A stretch of DNA of 64,000 nucleotides from an uncultured Collinsella sp. (GCA_934647195.1 CAKUFD010000003.1:124001-188000); one strand, 5' to 3'; positions 19,630 to 28,351 are shown, numbered from the stretch's first letter. Program-made: numbers and translations. The notes: generated from the letters alone by a model not told the origin.

Positions 19630-20196
19630 TTACATCTGCAGGAAGAGCTGGTGTATGCGCAGGTCGTCGTCGAGCTCGGGGTGGAACGCGACGACAAGTT
19701 GCGAGCCTTCATGTGCGGCGACGATGCGCTCGTCCACGCGGGCAAGAACCTCAACGCCGGGTCCCGCCTGGGTGATATAGGGGGCACGAATAAACGTCAT
19801 GGGGACGTCTGGCATGCCCGCGCAGTCGGCCTGGGCGTGGAAGCTTCCCAGCTGGCGGCCGTAGGCGTTGCGCTCGGCGGTGATGTTCATCGTGGCCAGG
19901 CGCGGCGTGCCGCGGTCGTCATGTGCGGCAAGATTGCGCGCGAGCAGGATGAGCCCGGCGCAGGTGGCAAACGTGGGCATGCCATCCTCGATGCGAGCAC
20001 GCAGGCCTTCGAGCATGCCCAGCTCTTCCAAAAGCTTGCCCTGCACCGTGGATTCGCCTCCGGGCAGTACCAGGCGATCGAAGGGCCGGGCGAGGTCTGC
20101 TGCCTGACGCAGCTCGATGCAGTCTTCACCCAGTTCGCGCAAGCGCTGCTCATGCTCGATAAAGGCGCCTTGAACGGCAAGAACGGCACATGCCAT
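19630..20196 (-). CDS. pdxT: Pyridoxal 5'-phosphate synthase glutaminase subunit PdxT
   Basis: A 188-residue class I glutaminase. N-terminal VLAVQGAFIEHEQRL, the LPGGESTVQGKLL motif, the nucleophile Cys in FATCAGLILLA, and the catalytic His-x-Glu in VAFHPEL are all present. It hydrolyses glutamine and passes ammonia to PdxS in the 12+12 PLP synthase complex. Starts 3 bp after the pdxS stop, so the two are co-translated. Confidence 0.95.
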   Translation of the reverse strand: MACAVLAVQGAFIEHEQRLRELGEDCIELRQAADLARPFDRLVLPGGESTVQGKLLEELGMLEGLRARIEDGMPTFATCAGLILLARNLAAHDDRGTPRLATMNITAERNAYGRQLGSFHAQADCAGMPDVPMTFIRAPYITQAGPGVEVLARVDERIVAAHEGSQLVVAFHPELDDDLRIHQLFLQM

Positions 20197-20199
20197 GGT

Positions 20200-21090
20200 T
20201 TACTTGCCCCTCTCTTCCATGATGAGCTCGATTTCATCGGCGTTAATGCCTACCATGGCCTCGCCCAAGTTTTCGGAGAGCTCGGCGATTATCTTGGCAT
20301 CGGTGAAGTTGGCCACGGCCTTAACGATTGCGGCGGCACGCTTGGCGGGGTCGCCGCTCTTAAAGATGCCCGATCCCACAAAGACGCCCTCGGCGCCTAG
20401 CTGCATCATGAGCGCGGCGTCTGCCGGGGTGGCCACGCCGCCCGCAGCGAAGTTCACAACGGGGAGCTTGCCCGTGGCATGAACCTCGCGCAGCAACTCG
20501 ACGGGAACGGCGAGCTGCTTTGCTGCCTCGAACAGCTCGTCCTCGCGCAGGGCCACAACGTCGCGGATCTGCTTTTGGATCTTGCGCATGTGGCGCACGG
20601 CCTGCACCACGTCGCCGGTGCCCGGCTCGCCCTTGGTGCGGATCATCGTGGCGCCCTCGGCCACACGGCGCAGCGCCTCGCCCAAATCGCGGGCGCCGCA
20701 CACAAAGGGCACGTCGAACTGGGTTTTATCGATGTGATACACGTCGTCGGCAGGGGAGAGGACCTCGGACTCATCGATGTAATCGATGTCGATGGCCTGC
20801 AGTACCTGGGCCTCGACGATATGACCGATGCGGCACTTTGCCATCACGGGGATGGACACGGCCTCCTGGATGCCGCGGATCATGGCGGGGTCGCTCATGC
20901 GGCTCACGCCGCCGGCGGCACGGATGTCGGCCGGGATGCGCTCGAGGGCCATGACGGCGCAGGCGCCCGCCTCCTCGGCGATGTGCGCTTGCTCGGGGGT
21001 GGTGACGTCCATGATGACACCGCCCTTGAGCATCTGGGCGAGCTGGCGGTTGAGCTTGACGCGTTCGGCGGCGGTTTGAGTTTGAGGCAT
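20200..21090 (-). CDS. pdxS: Pyridoxal 5'-phosphate synthase subunit PdxS
   Basis: A 296-residue TIM-barrel enzyme with the highly conserved PdxS sequences [41 protein letters not shown] and [32 protein letters not shown]. It joins ribose 5-phosphate, glyceraldehyde 3-phosphate and ammonia to make PLP. The ATG at 21090 follows AAAGGA; five residues upstream in frame are rejected. Divergent from the PdxR-type regulator. Confidence 0.96.
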   Translation of the reverse strand: MPQTQTAAERVKLNRQLAQMLKGGVIMDVTTPEQAHIAEEAGACAVMALERIPADIRAAGGVSRMSDPAMIRGIQEAVSIPVMAKCRIGHIVEAQVLQAIDIDYIDESEVLSPADDVYHIDKTQFDVPFVCGARDLGEALRRVAEGATMIRTKGEPGTGDVVQAVRHMRKIQKQIRDVVALREDELFEAAKQLAVPVELLREVHATGKLPVVNFAAGGVATPADAALMMQLGAEGVFVGSGIFKSGDPAKRAAAIVKAVANFTDAKIIAELSENLGEAMVGINADEIELIMEERGK

Positions 21091-21206
21091 AGCGGTTCCT
21101 TTCATTGTGCCCGCGCGGGGTGCTACGGGCGTATGAGTGCTTGCTTGGGCGATTATCCTATAGGGTTTCTAGGGAAATAAACATGGTCAGGTGCGTAATT
21201 GATTTC

Positions 21207-21251
21207 TAAGGCCAGAATAAGGTCAGTCTGTAAAAGTTGATAAGGCCAGAA
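21207..21251. promoter_or_regulatory. Candidate PdxR operator: three direct repeats
   Basis: TAAGGCCAGAA at 21207 and 21241, with TAAGGTCAGTC at 21218, lie in the pdxS-pdxR intergenic gap (21091-21260). The first two are 11 bp apart and the third is 23 bp further. MocR/PdxR regulators typically bind such direct repeats. The third repeat ends at the pdxR SD. Confidence 0.55.
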
Positions 21252-21260
21252 GGAGGATGC

Positions 21261-22670
21261 ATGCTCGATTACGACTTGAACGAACGAGGCTCCGTTAGTC
21301 TGTATGAGTATCTGTACCAGCGGATTCGAGACGATATTCTTTCGGGCTCGATTGCCGCCGGCGAGCATCTGCCCTCCAAGCGCGGCCTTGCTCAGCACTT
21401 GGGCATAAGCGTTATCACGGTCGAGGGCGCATATGACCAGCTTGTGGCTGAAGGGTTCGTGCGCTCGGCGCCACGCCGTGGGTATTTTGCCAATGAGTTG
21501 CCGCAGGTCACGGGCGCGTCTCGCCTCAAGGACGTGGGAGATCGCGACACGCCGGTTGAGCTTGGGGTACGGTTGTCGGCGGAAGCTTCGCCCCGGCTGT
21601 CGGATACGTCGCTCGAAGGCGCTCGCCTGTGGCAGCGCGCACTCAAGGCGGTGCTTGCCACGGAGGACGAGCGCGAGTTGTTTGCTCCGGCGCCCGCTCA
21701 GGGCACGGCTCGTCTGCGCTGTGCGATTGCGGCGCATCTGCGCGGTTCGCGCGGGATGGACGTCGATCCCGGCGCCATTGTGATCGGCGCCGGTGCGCAG
21801 TTGCTCGATACCATGCTGGTACAGCTTTTGGGTTGCGATAAGGTCTATGCCGTCGAGGATCCGGGATATCTTCGTCTCACACGTATCTACCAGGCGTGCG
21901 GCTGCGATGTACGCCATATTCCGCTCGATGCGGAAGGGCCGGACCTGCATGCGCTCGAGAATAGTGGTGCCAACGTCTTGCATCTTATGCCCTCGCATCA
22001 GTTTCCCACGGGTCGCGTGACCTCCATCGCGCGGCGTTACGCTCTGCTTGGATGGGCCTCGCAGCGCTCGGGCCGCTACCTTATCGAGGACGATTTTGAC
22101 TGCGAGTTTCGCCTGGCTGGCAAGCCGATCCCGCCGCTTGCGGCCATCGATGCGCCTGGCTGCGTGATTTACACCAACACGTTTTCCAAGAGCCTTTCCT
22201 CGGCGTTGCGCTTGGCCTATATGGTGTTGCCGGATCAATTGATGGAGCGATACCGGCAAGAACTGGGTTTCTATGCCTCGACGGTGAGTTCCATCGAGCA
22301 GATTGTGCTGGCGCATCTCTTGGAGACGGGGGAGTACGAGCGTCATGTACGGCGTGTGCGCAAACGCGCGCGGGATGCCCGTGATGCGCTCGTGACGGCG
22401 ATTGCCGAGACTGGTTTGGAGGACCGAGTGCGCCTTGAGGGGACGGATGCCGGTCTCCATGCAGTCCTGGCAATTCGAACGGGGCACGACGAACACGAGT
22501 TGCTGCAGTTGCTTGGGATGCCTGCGGGCTGCGTCTCTGCGCTTGGCGATTATCTGTGGTGTGCAGAGCATGGGGCGGATGACGACGTACGGCGCCTTGT
22601 GGTCCAGTATCTGGCGCTCGAGAAAGAATCGGGGGGAGAACTCGCGGAAAAATTGAGGACAATTCTGTAA
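21261..22670 (+). CDS. pdxR: MocR/PdxR-type transcriptional regulator (GntR HTH plus aminotransferase fold)
   Basis: A 469-residue MocR protein. The N-terminal GntR winged helix (SLYEYLYQRIRDDILSGSIAAGEHLPSKRGLAQHLG, residues ~8-75) is joined to a fold-type I aminotransferase domain; the PLP-binding Lys is in VIYTNTFSKSLSSALRLAYMV. Such fusions sense PLP. Divergence from pdxST argues for control of vitamin B6 synthesis. ATG 21261 is preceded by AGGAGG. Other MocR roles (GABA or taurine use) are less likely given the neighbours. Confidence 0.9.
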   Translation: MLDYDLNERGSVSLYEYLYQRIRDDILSGSIAAGEHLPSKRGLAQHLGISVITVEGAYDQLVAEGFVRSAPRRGYFANELPQVTGASRLKDVGDRDTPVELGVRLSAEASPRLSDTSLEGARLWQRALKAVLATEDERELFAPAPAQGTARLRCAIAAHLRGSRGMDVDPGAIVIGAGAQLLDTMLVQLLGCDKVYAVEDPGYLRLTRIYQACGCDVRHIPLDAEGPDLHALENSGANVLHLMPSHQFPTGRVTSIARRYALLGWASQRSGRYLIEDDFDCEFRLAGKPIPPLAAIDAPGCVIYTNTFSKSLSSALRLAYMVLPDQLMERYRQELGFYASTVSSIEQIVLAHLLETGEYERHVRRVRKRARDARDALVTAIAETGLEDRVRLEGTDAGLHAVLAIRTGHDEHELLQLLGMPAGCVSALGDYLWCAEHGADDDVRRLVVQYLALEKESGGELAEKLRTIL

Positions 22671-22717
22671 GGTTTTCGCCGCTCAGAGGCTATATTCTAC
22701 CGTTGCTCGAATCGCTG

Positions 22718-22747
22718 TTGAAAACCAAAATATGTCAAAAATATTGT
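22718..22747 (+). promoter_or_regulatory. Predicted promoter of the nuclease-like gene
   Basis: TTGAAA (22718-22723), 18-bp spacer, TATTGT (22742-22747). Its position excludes ATG 22703 as the start and supports ATG 22772. Confidence 0.4.
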
Positions 22748-22771
22748 GGGCCTGGCAGGTATCTTGATGCC

Positions 22772-23836
22772 ATGTCCTACATTCTTTCCAACATATCCGC
22801 ATTTCGCTTTCACCGGATTCCGCCGCAGGTCCTTGCGCTGTGTCCGCCCGTTCCCGATGAGGATTGCGACCGTCAACGTTTGCTGTTGCGGCAGGACCTG
22901 CTTGTTAATCATGCGTTGGGCTTTCCGCTGCACGCGTTGGTATCCAATCGAAAAGAGCGAACAAATCCTGCCCTTATCGAGCACCATCTTTGGTCCTCCT
23001 CGCTTCCTCCCAAGGCAATATGGGAGACGGATTATGGGGTCCAGCTCGCATCGCCGCTGTTTACCCTGCTTACGGTTGCCCCGTATGTAAGCGAGACACA
23101 GCTTCTCATGATGTCATATGAGATGTGCGGTACCTTTGCAGTCTTTAAGCCTTCCGACCTGATAGAAAAAGCGCTGAAAGACGCCTATGGGTCACATCAA
23201 ATGCCAACGGATTACGGCTGGAAACGCTCGAGTAACCAGAAGGGCGAAGCGACCAATTTATGGCAAAGGTCGCCCTTAATTCAGCTAAATGAGCTGCTGG
23301 ATTTTGCCGAAAGCAACCGTGGCCTGCGCGGAGGGAAGAAGCTGCTCAATGCAGCAAAGCGGGTGAGTGGCGTTACGGCTTCGCCGTTCGAGGCACAGGC
23401 TTCTATCCTGCTTGGTCTTTCGCGGCGCCTGGGCGGCGAGGGCCTTTCGTGCTTTGAGAATAACTATGAGGTTGTCCTTGATCAGAAGGCAAAAAAGATT
23501 GTGGACAAAGAGAAAGTGTATGCTGACCTGCATTTTGTGTCGGCAGATGGTAATCGCTCGGTAATAGTTGAATGTCAGGGTGCCACCGAGCATGGAAAAG
23601 TTGATGCGGGCATTCGAGATGCAGACAGGGCCACGGCGCTGCAAAGCATGGGGTACGACGTAATTATGCTTACGTTCAAGAAGATATCCGATAAAGAAAG
23701 CTTCCATACCGTGGCAGAGATGCTTTCGAACAAGCTTGGCTACCCGTATAGGGCTAAAACAGAGGCGATGAAGGCACGTGAAAGCGACCTGAGACGTGAA
23801 TTGCTCATTGATTGGGCGACGTTGGGGGAGTTTTAG
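22772..23836 (+). CDS. Hypothetical protein with PD-(D/E)XK-like C-terminal domain
   Basis: A 354-residue protein I do not recognise by name. The N-terminal two thirds is mixed alpha/beta without obvious motifs. Residues ~210-330 resemble DUF559/Vsr-like endonuclease folds: SPFEAQASILLG helix, then YADLHFVSADGNRSVIVECQG, an Asp followed by Glu-x-Gln in place of the usual Glu-x-Lys. Base composition is lower in GC than the neighbours, suggesting horizontal acquisition. The start at 22772 fits a predicted promoter but the SD is weak. A large inverted repeat follows the gene. A nuclease or regulator role is a guess. Confidence 0.55.
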   Translation: MSYILSNISAFRFHRIPPQVLALCPPVPDEDCDRQRLLLRQDLLVNHALGFPLHALVSNRKERTNPALIEHHLWSSSLPPKAIWETDYGVQLASPLFTLLTVAPYVSETQLLMMSYEMCGTFAVFKPSDLIEKALKDAYGSHQMPTDYGWKRSSNQKGEATNLWQRSPLIQLNELLDFAESNRGLRGGKKLLNAAKRVSGVTASPFEAQASILLGLSRRLGGEGLSCFENNYEVVLDQKAKKIVDKEKVYADLHFVSADGNRSVIVECQGATEHGKVDAGIRDADRATALQSMGYDVIMLTFKKISDKESFHTVAEMLSNKLGYPYRAKTEAMKARESDLRRELLIDWATLGEF

Positions 23837-23870
23837 ACCCTGAAGGATAGAAAATAAATGCTACTACAAT

Positions 23871-24011
23871 AAAACAATTCGAAGTGCGTACCCTAATTTG
23901 AATTTGCAAAGTAGACCGTGGTTTTTGATGACAAAACCCCAGGAAATGAGGGGGTTTAATAATTGGTCTACTTTGACTTTTTAATTCAGGGTACGCACTT
24001 CGAAGAGTTTT
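23871..24011. repeat. Large imperfect inverted repeat, MITE-like
   Basis: Two 40-nt arms, 23878-23917 and 23965-24004, pair almost end to end: TTCGAAGTGCGTACCCT at the outside and CAAAGTAGACC at the inside are identical in both arms, with about six mismatches between. A 47-nt centre contains ACAAAACCCC and GGGGGTTT. The flanks AAAAC/GTTTT extend the pairing. It lies between the nuclease-like gene and the rubrerythrin terminator. It could be a non-autonomous mobile element or a strong bidirectional hairpin. Confidence 0.75.
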
Positions 24012-24012
24012 G

Positions 24013-24050
24013 AAAAATGGGGTGGGTTTCGAGTATCGAAACCCACCCCA
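24013..24050 (-). terminator. Rho-independent terminator of the rubrerythrin gene
   Basis: On the minus strand, a GGGGTGGGTTTCGA/TCGAAACCCACCCC stem is followed by ATTTTT, 32 bp after the stop codon. Confidence 0.85.
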
Positions 24051-24081
24051 TCAACGCTCTCAGCGTTGTTTTTTGCTTGGC

Positions 24082-24639
24082 TTAGGCGAAGTAGCGCTTC
24101 AGCAGGCCCTCGAAAGCCTTGCCGTGACGAGCCTCGTCGCGAGCCATCTCGTGAACGGTGTCGTGGATGGCATCGAGGTTGGCAGCCTTGGCGCGCTTGG
24201 CAAGATCGGTCTTGCCAGCGGTGGCGCCGTTCTCGGCCTCAACGCGCATCTCGAGGTTCTTCTTGGTGGAGTCGGTCACAACCTCACCCAGAAGCTCGGC
24301 GAACTTGGCGGCATGCTCTGCCTCCTCGTAGGCGGCCTTCTCGTAGTAGAGGCCAACCTCGGGATAGCCCTCGCGATGGGCAACACGTGCCATGGCAAGG
24401 TACATACCAACCTCGGAGCACTCGCCCTCGAAGTTTGCGCGCAGGTCGGCGACGATGTCCTCGGGCACGCCCTCCTTGGCAACGCCCACAACGTGCTCGG
24501 CAGCCCAGGTGAAGCCGCCCTCATCCTGCTTCAGGAAACGAGAACCGGGAACGCCGCACTGAGGGCACTTAAAATCCTCGGGCAGCTGATCGCCATCGAA
24601 CTCTTCAACATAACCGCATACGGGGCATACGAATTTCAT
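24082..24639 (-). CDS. Reverse-type rubrerythrin (N-terminal rubredoxin, C-terminal diiron domain)
   Basis: A 185-residue protein. The rubredoxin-like Fe(Cys)4 site comes first (CPVCGY...CPQCGVPG, residues 5-32), then a ferritin-like four-helix domain with diiron ligands ([51 protein letters not shown]). The order is reversed relative to classic rubrerythrin and matches the revRbr peroxidases of anaerobic clostridia, which reduce H2O2 with electrons from NADH via rubredoxin reductase. ATG follows AAGGAG. CATAAT about 70 bp upstream may be the -10 box. Supports an oxygen-sensitive lifestyle, as needed for glycyl radical enzymes. Confidence 0.9.
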   Translation of the reverse strand: MKFVCPVCGYVEEFDGDQLPEDFKCPQCGVPGSRFLKQDEGGFTWAAEHVVGVAKEGVPEDIVADLRANFEGECSEVGMYLAMARVAHREGYPEVGLYYEKAAYEEAEHAAKFAELLGEVVTDSTKKNLEMRVEAENGATAGKTDLAKRAKAANLDAIHDTVHEMARDEARHGKAFEGLLKRYFA

Positions 24640-24789
24640 AATAATCTCCTTTGGTCACAGAGTGCGTTTGCCGGCCCTGTTAGGTTCCTCTCCGGCTCCC
24701 GCTTGACGATTCCATTATGCACAAAGTTGGGGACTTTTAAACAGTAATAGGAATAATTCTCAAAAAGATTTTTAAGTATGTCATGAATT

Positions 24790-24861
24790 GTTGATGAGTT
24801 AACAATATCGACGCAGCTATAGAACTACAATCGGCTGGTTTGAATGTTGATTCGTTAACGA
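24790..24861. promoter_or_regulatory. Two copies of a GTTGAT-NN-GTTAAC element
   Basis: GTTGATGAGTTAACAA (24790-24805) and GTTGATTCGTTAACGA (24846-24861), 56 bp apart, in the 328-bp gap between the divergent rubrerythrin and alcohol dehydrogenase genes. Each contains the palindrome GTTAAC. Spacing of about five helical turns suits cooperative regulator binding. The regulator is unknown. Confidence 0.4.
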
Positions 24862-24967
24862 AAGTCCGAGGAGCGGAGCGAGACTGCGTGTGCGTGGGGT
24901 GTAGCCGGCTTCTCCCTGCGCGTTAGATTTCGCCAGCCTAATCCAAGGAATAACCAAGGAGAAGACC

Positions 24968-26287
24968 GTGAACAAAGCCTATAAAGCATGGTGTCGTATC
25001 TATCAGACCGTGTTTCGTCTTGCCATGCCGATCCTGCCGTACTATGAGCCCAAGATCATGCGCTCGACCGGAGAAGTTCCGCAGGTACTGGCTGGCAAGC
25101 ACATCGACTCGGTCCTGCTGGTAACCGACCCCGGCATAGCCAAGCTCGGCTTGACCCGCGGGCTCGAGGATGCACTTGCGCGGGCAGGCATCGCCTGCGT
25201 CGTCTACGCGCAAACGCAGACGAACCCCACGGTCTCCAACGTGGAGGAGGCTGCTGCGCTCTACCGTGCGAACGGTTGCCGCGCCATCATCGGTTTTGGT
25301 GGCGGCTCGGCCATGGACTGCGCCAAGGGCGTGGGTGCCCGCATCGCGCAGCCGCGCAAGCCCATCAACAAGATGCGCGGCCTGCTGCGCGTGCATCGTC
25401 CGTTGCCCCTGCTCATCGCCGTCCCCACAACGGCAGGAACGGGAAGCGAAGTGACGCTCGCCGCCGTGATCACCGACGACAAGACGCATTACAAATACCC
25501 CGTTAACGACTTCGTGCTCATCCCGCGCTACGCTGTGCACGACCCGCGTCTTACCTGCGGCTTGCCGGCGTCCATCACGGGTCAGACGGGAATGGATGCT
25601 CTCACCCATGCCGTAGAGGCCTACATCGGCCGCAGCACTAACGCCTACACGCGCGCGGCAGCAAAGCGCGCCGTGCGTTTGATCCATGACAACCTGCTCG
25701 AGGCATACGAAAACGGTCAGAACATCGAGGCTCGCGCCAACATGCTCGAAGCCGCTTACCAGGCTGGAATCGCCTTTACCCGCAGCTACGTGGGCTACGT
25801 GCACGGAATCGCCCACAGCTTGGGCGGCCGTTACGGCATACCGCACGGCCTTGCCAACGCCGTGATCTTGCCGCACATGCTGCGCGCTTACGGTACTGCT
25901 GCCGAGCACAAACTCGCCGAGCTCGCCCGCGACGCCGGCATCGCACCTGCCACCTCAAATGACCAGACGGGAGCGCATGCCTTTATCGAATGGGTGGACA
26001 ATATGAACGCTCGCCTGGGAATTCCGCGTTATCTGGATGGAATCAACGCCGCCGACGTGCCGGCGATGGCGGCCCATGCTGCGGCGGAATCGAATCCGCT
26101 GTATCCTGTGCCTAGGCTGATGGATGCCGAGGAACTCGCGCGCATGTATCGTGTGGTCGCGGGTGGCCATTTTGCCGATGAGCCCGCAGTGCGTGCGGGA
26201 GAGGGCCAGCGCCGGAGCACGGAGCATCCCTCGCGCGTTGCCCGCACCGCCGAAAGAAAGGTTGCCGCATGGTCGAGCAAGAAATAG
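24968..26287 (+). CDS. Iron-containing alcohol dehydrogenase
   Basis: A 439-residue group III alcohol dehydrogenase. NAD-binding FGGGSAMDCAKGVGAR and PTTAGTGSEVTLAAV, and metal-site segments TGMDALTHAVEAYIG and HGIAHSLGGRYGIPHGLANAVILPH. GTG start at 24968 with AAGGAG directly upstream. The C-terminal ~50 residues (DEPAVRAGEGQRR onward) go beyond the family core. Overlaps the following aldehyde dehydrogenase by 19 bp, so the two enzymes are translationally coupled and probably interconvert an alcohol, its aldehyde and the acid. Substrate unknown; lactaldehyde from the fucose pathway is possible but untested. Confidence 0.88.
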   Translation: MNKAYKAWCRIYQTVFRLAMPILPYYEPKIMRSTGEVPQVLAGKHIDSVLLVTDPGIAKLGLTRGLEDALARAGIACVVYAQTQTNPTVSNVEEAAALYRANGCRAIIGFGGGSAMDCAKGVGARIAQPRKPINKMRGLLRVHRPLPLLIAVPTTAGTGSEVTLAAVITDDKTHYKYPVNDFVLIPRYAVHDPRLTCGLPASITGQTGMDALTHAVEAYIGRSTNAYTRAAAKRAVRLIHDNLLEAYENGQNIEARANMLEAAYQAGIAFTRSYVGYVHGIAHSLGGRYGIPHGLANAVILPHMLRAYGTAAEHKLAELARDAGIAPATSNDQTGAHAFIEWVDNMNARLGIPRYLDGINAADVPAMAAHAAAESNPLYPVPRLMDAEELARMYRVVAGGHFADEPAVRAGEGQRRSTEHPSRVARTAERKVAAWSSKK

Positions 26288-27651
26288 CCGCAATCGTCGA
26301 AGAACAGCGACGTTACTTCAACACGCATGTCACCTTTGACGTCACTGCACGAAAGGCTGCCTTGCGCGCGTTGCTGGCAAGCGTGCAGGCCCATGAAGGC
26401 GATATCGCTGCAGCTCTGCATGCCGATTTGGGCAAGAGCCACAGCGAGGCGTATATGTGCGAGATTGGTACCTCGCTTGCGGAGATTCGCCATCAGATTG
26501 CCCACGTTGCGTCGTGGAGCCGCGCGCGTCTGCGTCCGTGCGATCTGGCGAACGCCATCAGCGTGTGCAGGGTTCAGCCCGTACCCTATGGTGTGACCCT
26601 CGTTATGGCACCGTGGAACTACCCGTTCTTGCTTACGCTTGAGCCCCTGGCGGGTGCCCTTGCCGCGGGCAACACTGTGGTCCTCAAGCCGAGCGCCTAC
26701 GCGCCCGCCTCAAGTGCCGTGCTGCGTCGGATTTGCGAGGAAGCGTTCGATCCGCGCCTGGTGCGTGTGGTCGAGGGAGGTCGTGCCGAGAATACGGCTT
26801 TGCTACAGCAGCGCTGGGACAAGATTTTCTTCACCGGCAGCGTGAACGTGGGCAAACTCGTGATGGAGCAGGCGAGCCGCAATCTTACGCCGGTGACGCT
26901 GGAGTTGGGCGGCAAGAGCCCCTGCATTGTGGATGCCTCGGCAAATATCAAGGTGGCGGCACGCCGCATCGCCTTTGGCAAGTGGCTCAACGTGGGCCAG
27001 ACCTGCGTGGCGCCCGATTATCTGATGGTGGACGAGCGTGTGCACGACGAGCTGCTCGAGGCCCTCAAGGGTTGCGTTCGCTCCATGTATGGCGAGGATG
27101 CGCCGAGCAACCCCGCGTACGGCAAGATGGTGAATGCTAAGCACTTCGACCGCGTGCGCGGGCTTATCGACCCCGCCAAGGTCGTGCTGGGCGGCCGTGC
27201 GGACGAAGCATCGCTCAAGATCGAGCCCACGATCCTCGACGGCGTTGATCCGAGCACAGACGCCGTGATGCAAGAGGAGATCTTTGGTCCCGTGTTGCCG
27301 GTCATCACCTATAAGAGTCTGGACGAGGTGGAGCGTTTTATTGTGGACCGCCCCACGCCGCTTGCGCTCTACATCTTTAGCGAGGATCGCGCGGTGCAGC
27401 AGCGCTTCACGCGCTACGTGCCCTTTGGCGGAGGCTGCGTGAACGACTGCATTATGCACCTGGCCACGAGCCACATGGGCTTTGGCGGCATGGGGGAGAG
27501 CGGCATGGGCCAGTACCATGGCCGCGAGAGCTTTGACACCTTTAGCCACAAGAAGAGCATCGTGTCCAAAGCGACATTTTTTGATGCCCCCTTCCGCTAT
27601 GCGCCCTATGCGGGATGGAAGGACAAGTTCGTCCGTTTCTTCGTGCATTAG
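26269..27651 (+). CDS. NAD(P)+-dependent aldehyde dehydrogenase
   Basis: A 460-residue ALDH of the class 3/YwdH type: APWNYPFLLTLEPLAGALAAGN, FTGSVNVGK, the general base Glu in LELGGKSPCIVD and nucleophile Cys in VGQTCVAPDY. The hydrophobic C-terminus (WKDKFVRFFVH) suggests membrane association as in class 3 fatty-aldehyde dehydrogenases. Oxidises an aldehyde to the free acid. Its start lies inside the alcohol dehydrogenase gene, and a terminator follows. Confidence 0.88.
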   Translation: MVEQEIAAIVEEQRRYFNTHVTFDVTARKAALRALLASVQAHEGDIAAALHADLGKSHSEAYMCEIGTSLAEIRHQIAHVASWSRARLRPCDLANAISVCRVQPVPYGVTLVMAPWNYPFLLTLEPLAGALAAGNTVVLKPSAYAPASSAVLRRICEEAFDPRLVRVVEGGRAENTALLQQRWDKIFFTGSVNVGKLVMEQASRNLTPVTLELGGKSPCIVDASANIKVAARRIAFGKWLNVGQTCVAPDYLMVDERVHDELLEALKGCVRSMYGEDAPSNPAYGKMVNAKHFDRVRGLIDPAKVVLGGRADEASLKIEPTILDGVDPSTDAVMQEEIFGPVLPVITYKSLDEVERFIVDRPTPLALYIFSEDRAVQQRFTRYVPFGGGCVNDCIMHLATSHMGFGGMGESGMGQYHGRESFDTFSHKKSIVSKATFFDAPFRYAPYAGWKDKFVRFFVH

Positions 27652-27671
27652 ATCAAACACTGTAAAACACA

Positions 27672-27715
27672 TAAGCCGATGTGCCGCGTTAAGCAGCGGC
27701 GCATCGGCTTTTTTA
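27672..27715 (+). terminator. Rho-independent terminator after the ADH/ALDH pair
   Basis: Long stem AGCCGATGTGCCGC / GCGGCGCATCGGCT with loop GTTAAGCA, followed by TTTTTT. Confidence 0.9.
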
Positions 27716-27753
27716 ATGGCGGGTTGCCTGACGATTGAGCAACTGCGGCAGGC

Positions 27754-28164
27754 CTAGATGACAATTCCTGCGCAGTGGTCGCACTCGTGCTGGATGATCT
27801 GCGCCACAAATCCAGAGAAGCTGCGGGTATGCTCGTGCCAGGAATCGTCCAGGTAGGTCACGCGGATGCTGCGGTAGCGCGTGCACGGGCGCGTGCCCTC
27901 GAGCGAGAGGCAAGCCTCCTCGGTTTGATACTCGTCGTGGCGCTCGATAATGCGGGGGTTGAACATTACGAGCGTGCGCGAGCCCTCGGCTACGGCGATG
28001 ACGCATTTGCGCTTACCGATCATGTTCGCGGCGAGCCCCACGCACTCATGGGAATGGGCTGCGAGCGTGTCGGCAAGGTCGCGCCCGATGCCGATGTCTT
28101 CCGGCGTGGCCGGCGCGCTGGGCATGCGCAGCATGATGGGCGAGTGGACGATATTGCAAACCAT
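27754..28164 (-). CDS. def: Peptide deformylase-like metalloenzyme
   Basis: A 136-residue protein with the three deformylase motifs: GLAANMIG (motif 1), EEACLSLEG (motif 2, with the metal-binding Cys) and QHECDH (motif 3, HExxDH). In motif 1 the usual Gln that stabilises the oxyanion is Met, a variant seen in short anaerobe deformylases, so activity may be changed. It would remove formyl groups from new proteins. Shorter than typical Def (~165). ATG 28164 follows AAGGGG; a 17-residue upstream extension is rejected. Divergent from the restriction-modification gene. Confidence 0.78.
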   Translation of the reverse strand: MVCNIVHSPIMLRMPSAPATPEDIGIGRDLADTLAAHSHECVGLAANMIGKRKCVIAVAEGSRTLVMFNPRIIERHDEYQTEEACLSLEGTRPCTRYRSIRVTYLDDSWHEHTRSFSGFVAQIIQHECDHCAGIVI

Positions 28165-28284
28165 GGTTTCCCCTTGTGGATCGATCGAGAGCCGCTGCGT
28201 GTGAGTGTAGCCCATTGCATCGCCGCGCGGGAGGCTGGCGTATGGACGGGTGGATGCGGCGATACCGAAAGAGCTCAGATTATG

Positions 28285-28345
28285 CCCTATTAGAACATCC
28301 GTTCGATCGGTACAATGATGCGATCGAACGGATGTTCTAATAGGG
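28285..28345. promoter_or_regulatory. Perfect 25-bp inverted repeat with LexA-type boxes and GATC sites
   Basis: Arms 28285-28309 and 28321-28345 are perfect complements around an 11-nt spacer. Each arm contains GAACATCCGTTC (or its complement), which fits the Gram-positive LexA/DinR pattern GAAC-N4-GTTC, and an overlapping CGATCG. The right arm runs into the SD (AGGGG) 6 bp before ATG 28352, so in mRNA it would be hidden in a hairpin. It is read here as an operator or translational control site for the restriction-modification gene. Confidence 0.8.
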
Positions 28346-28351
28346 GCTGAG

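Noticed and set aside
28285..28345. Perfect inverted repeat as a Rho-independent terminator
   Set aside because: No T run follows on either strand, and no gene ends into it; both flanking genes start here.
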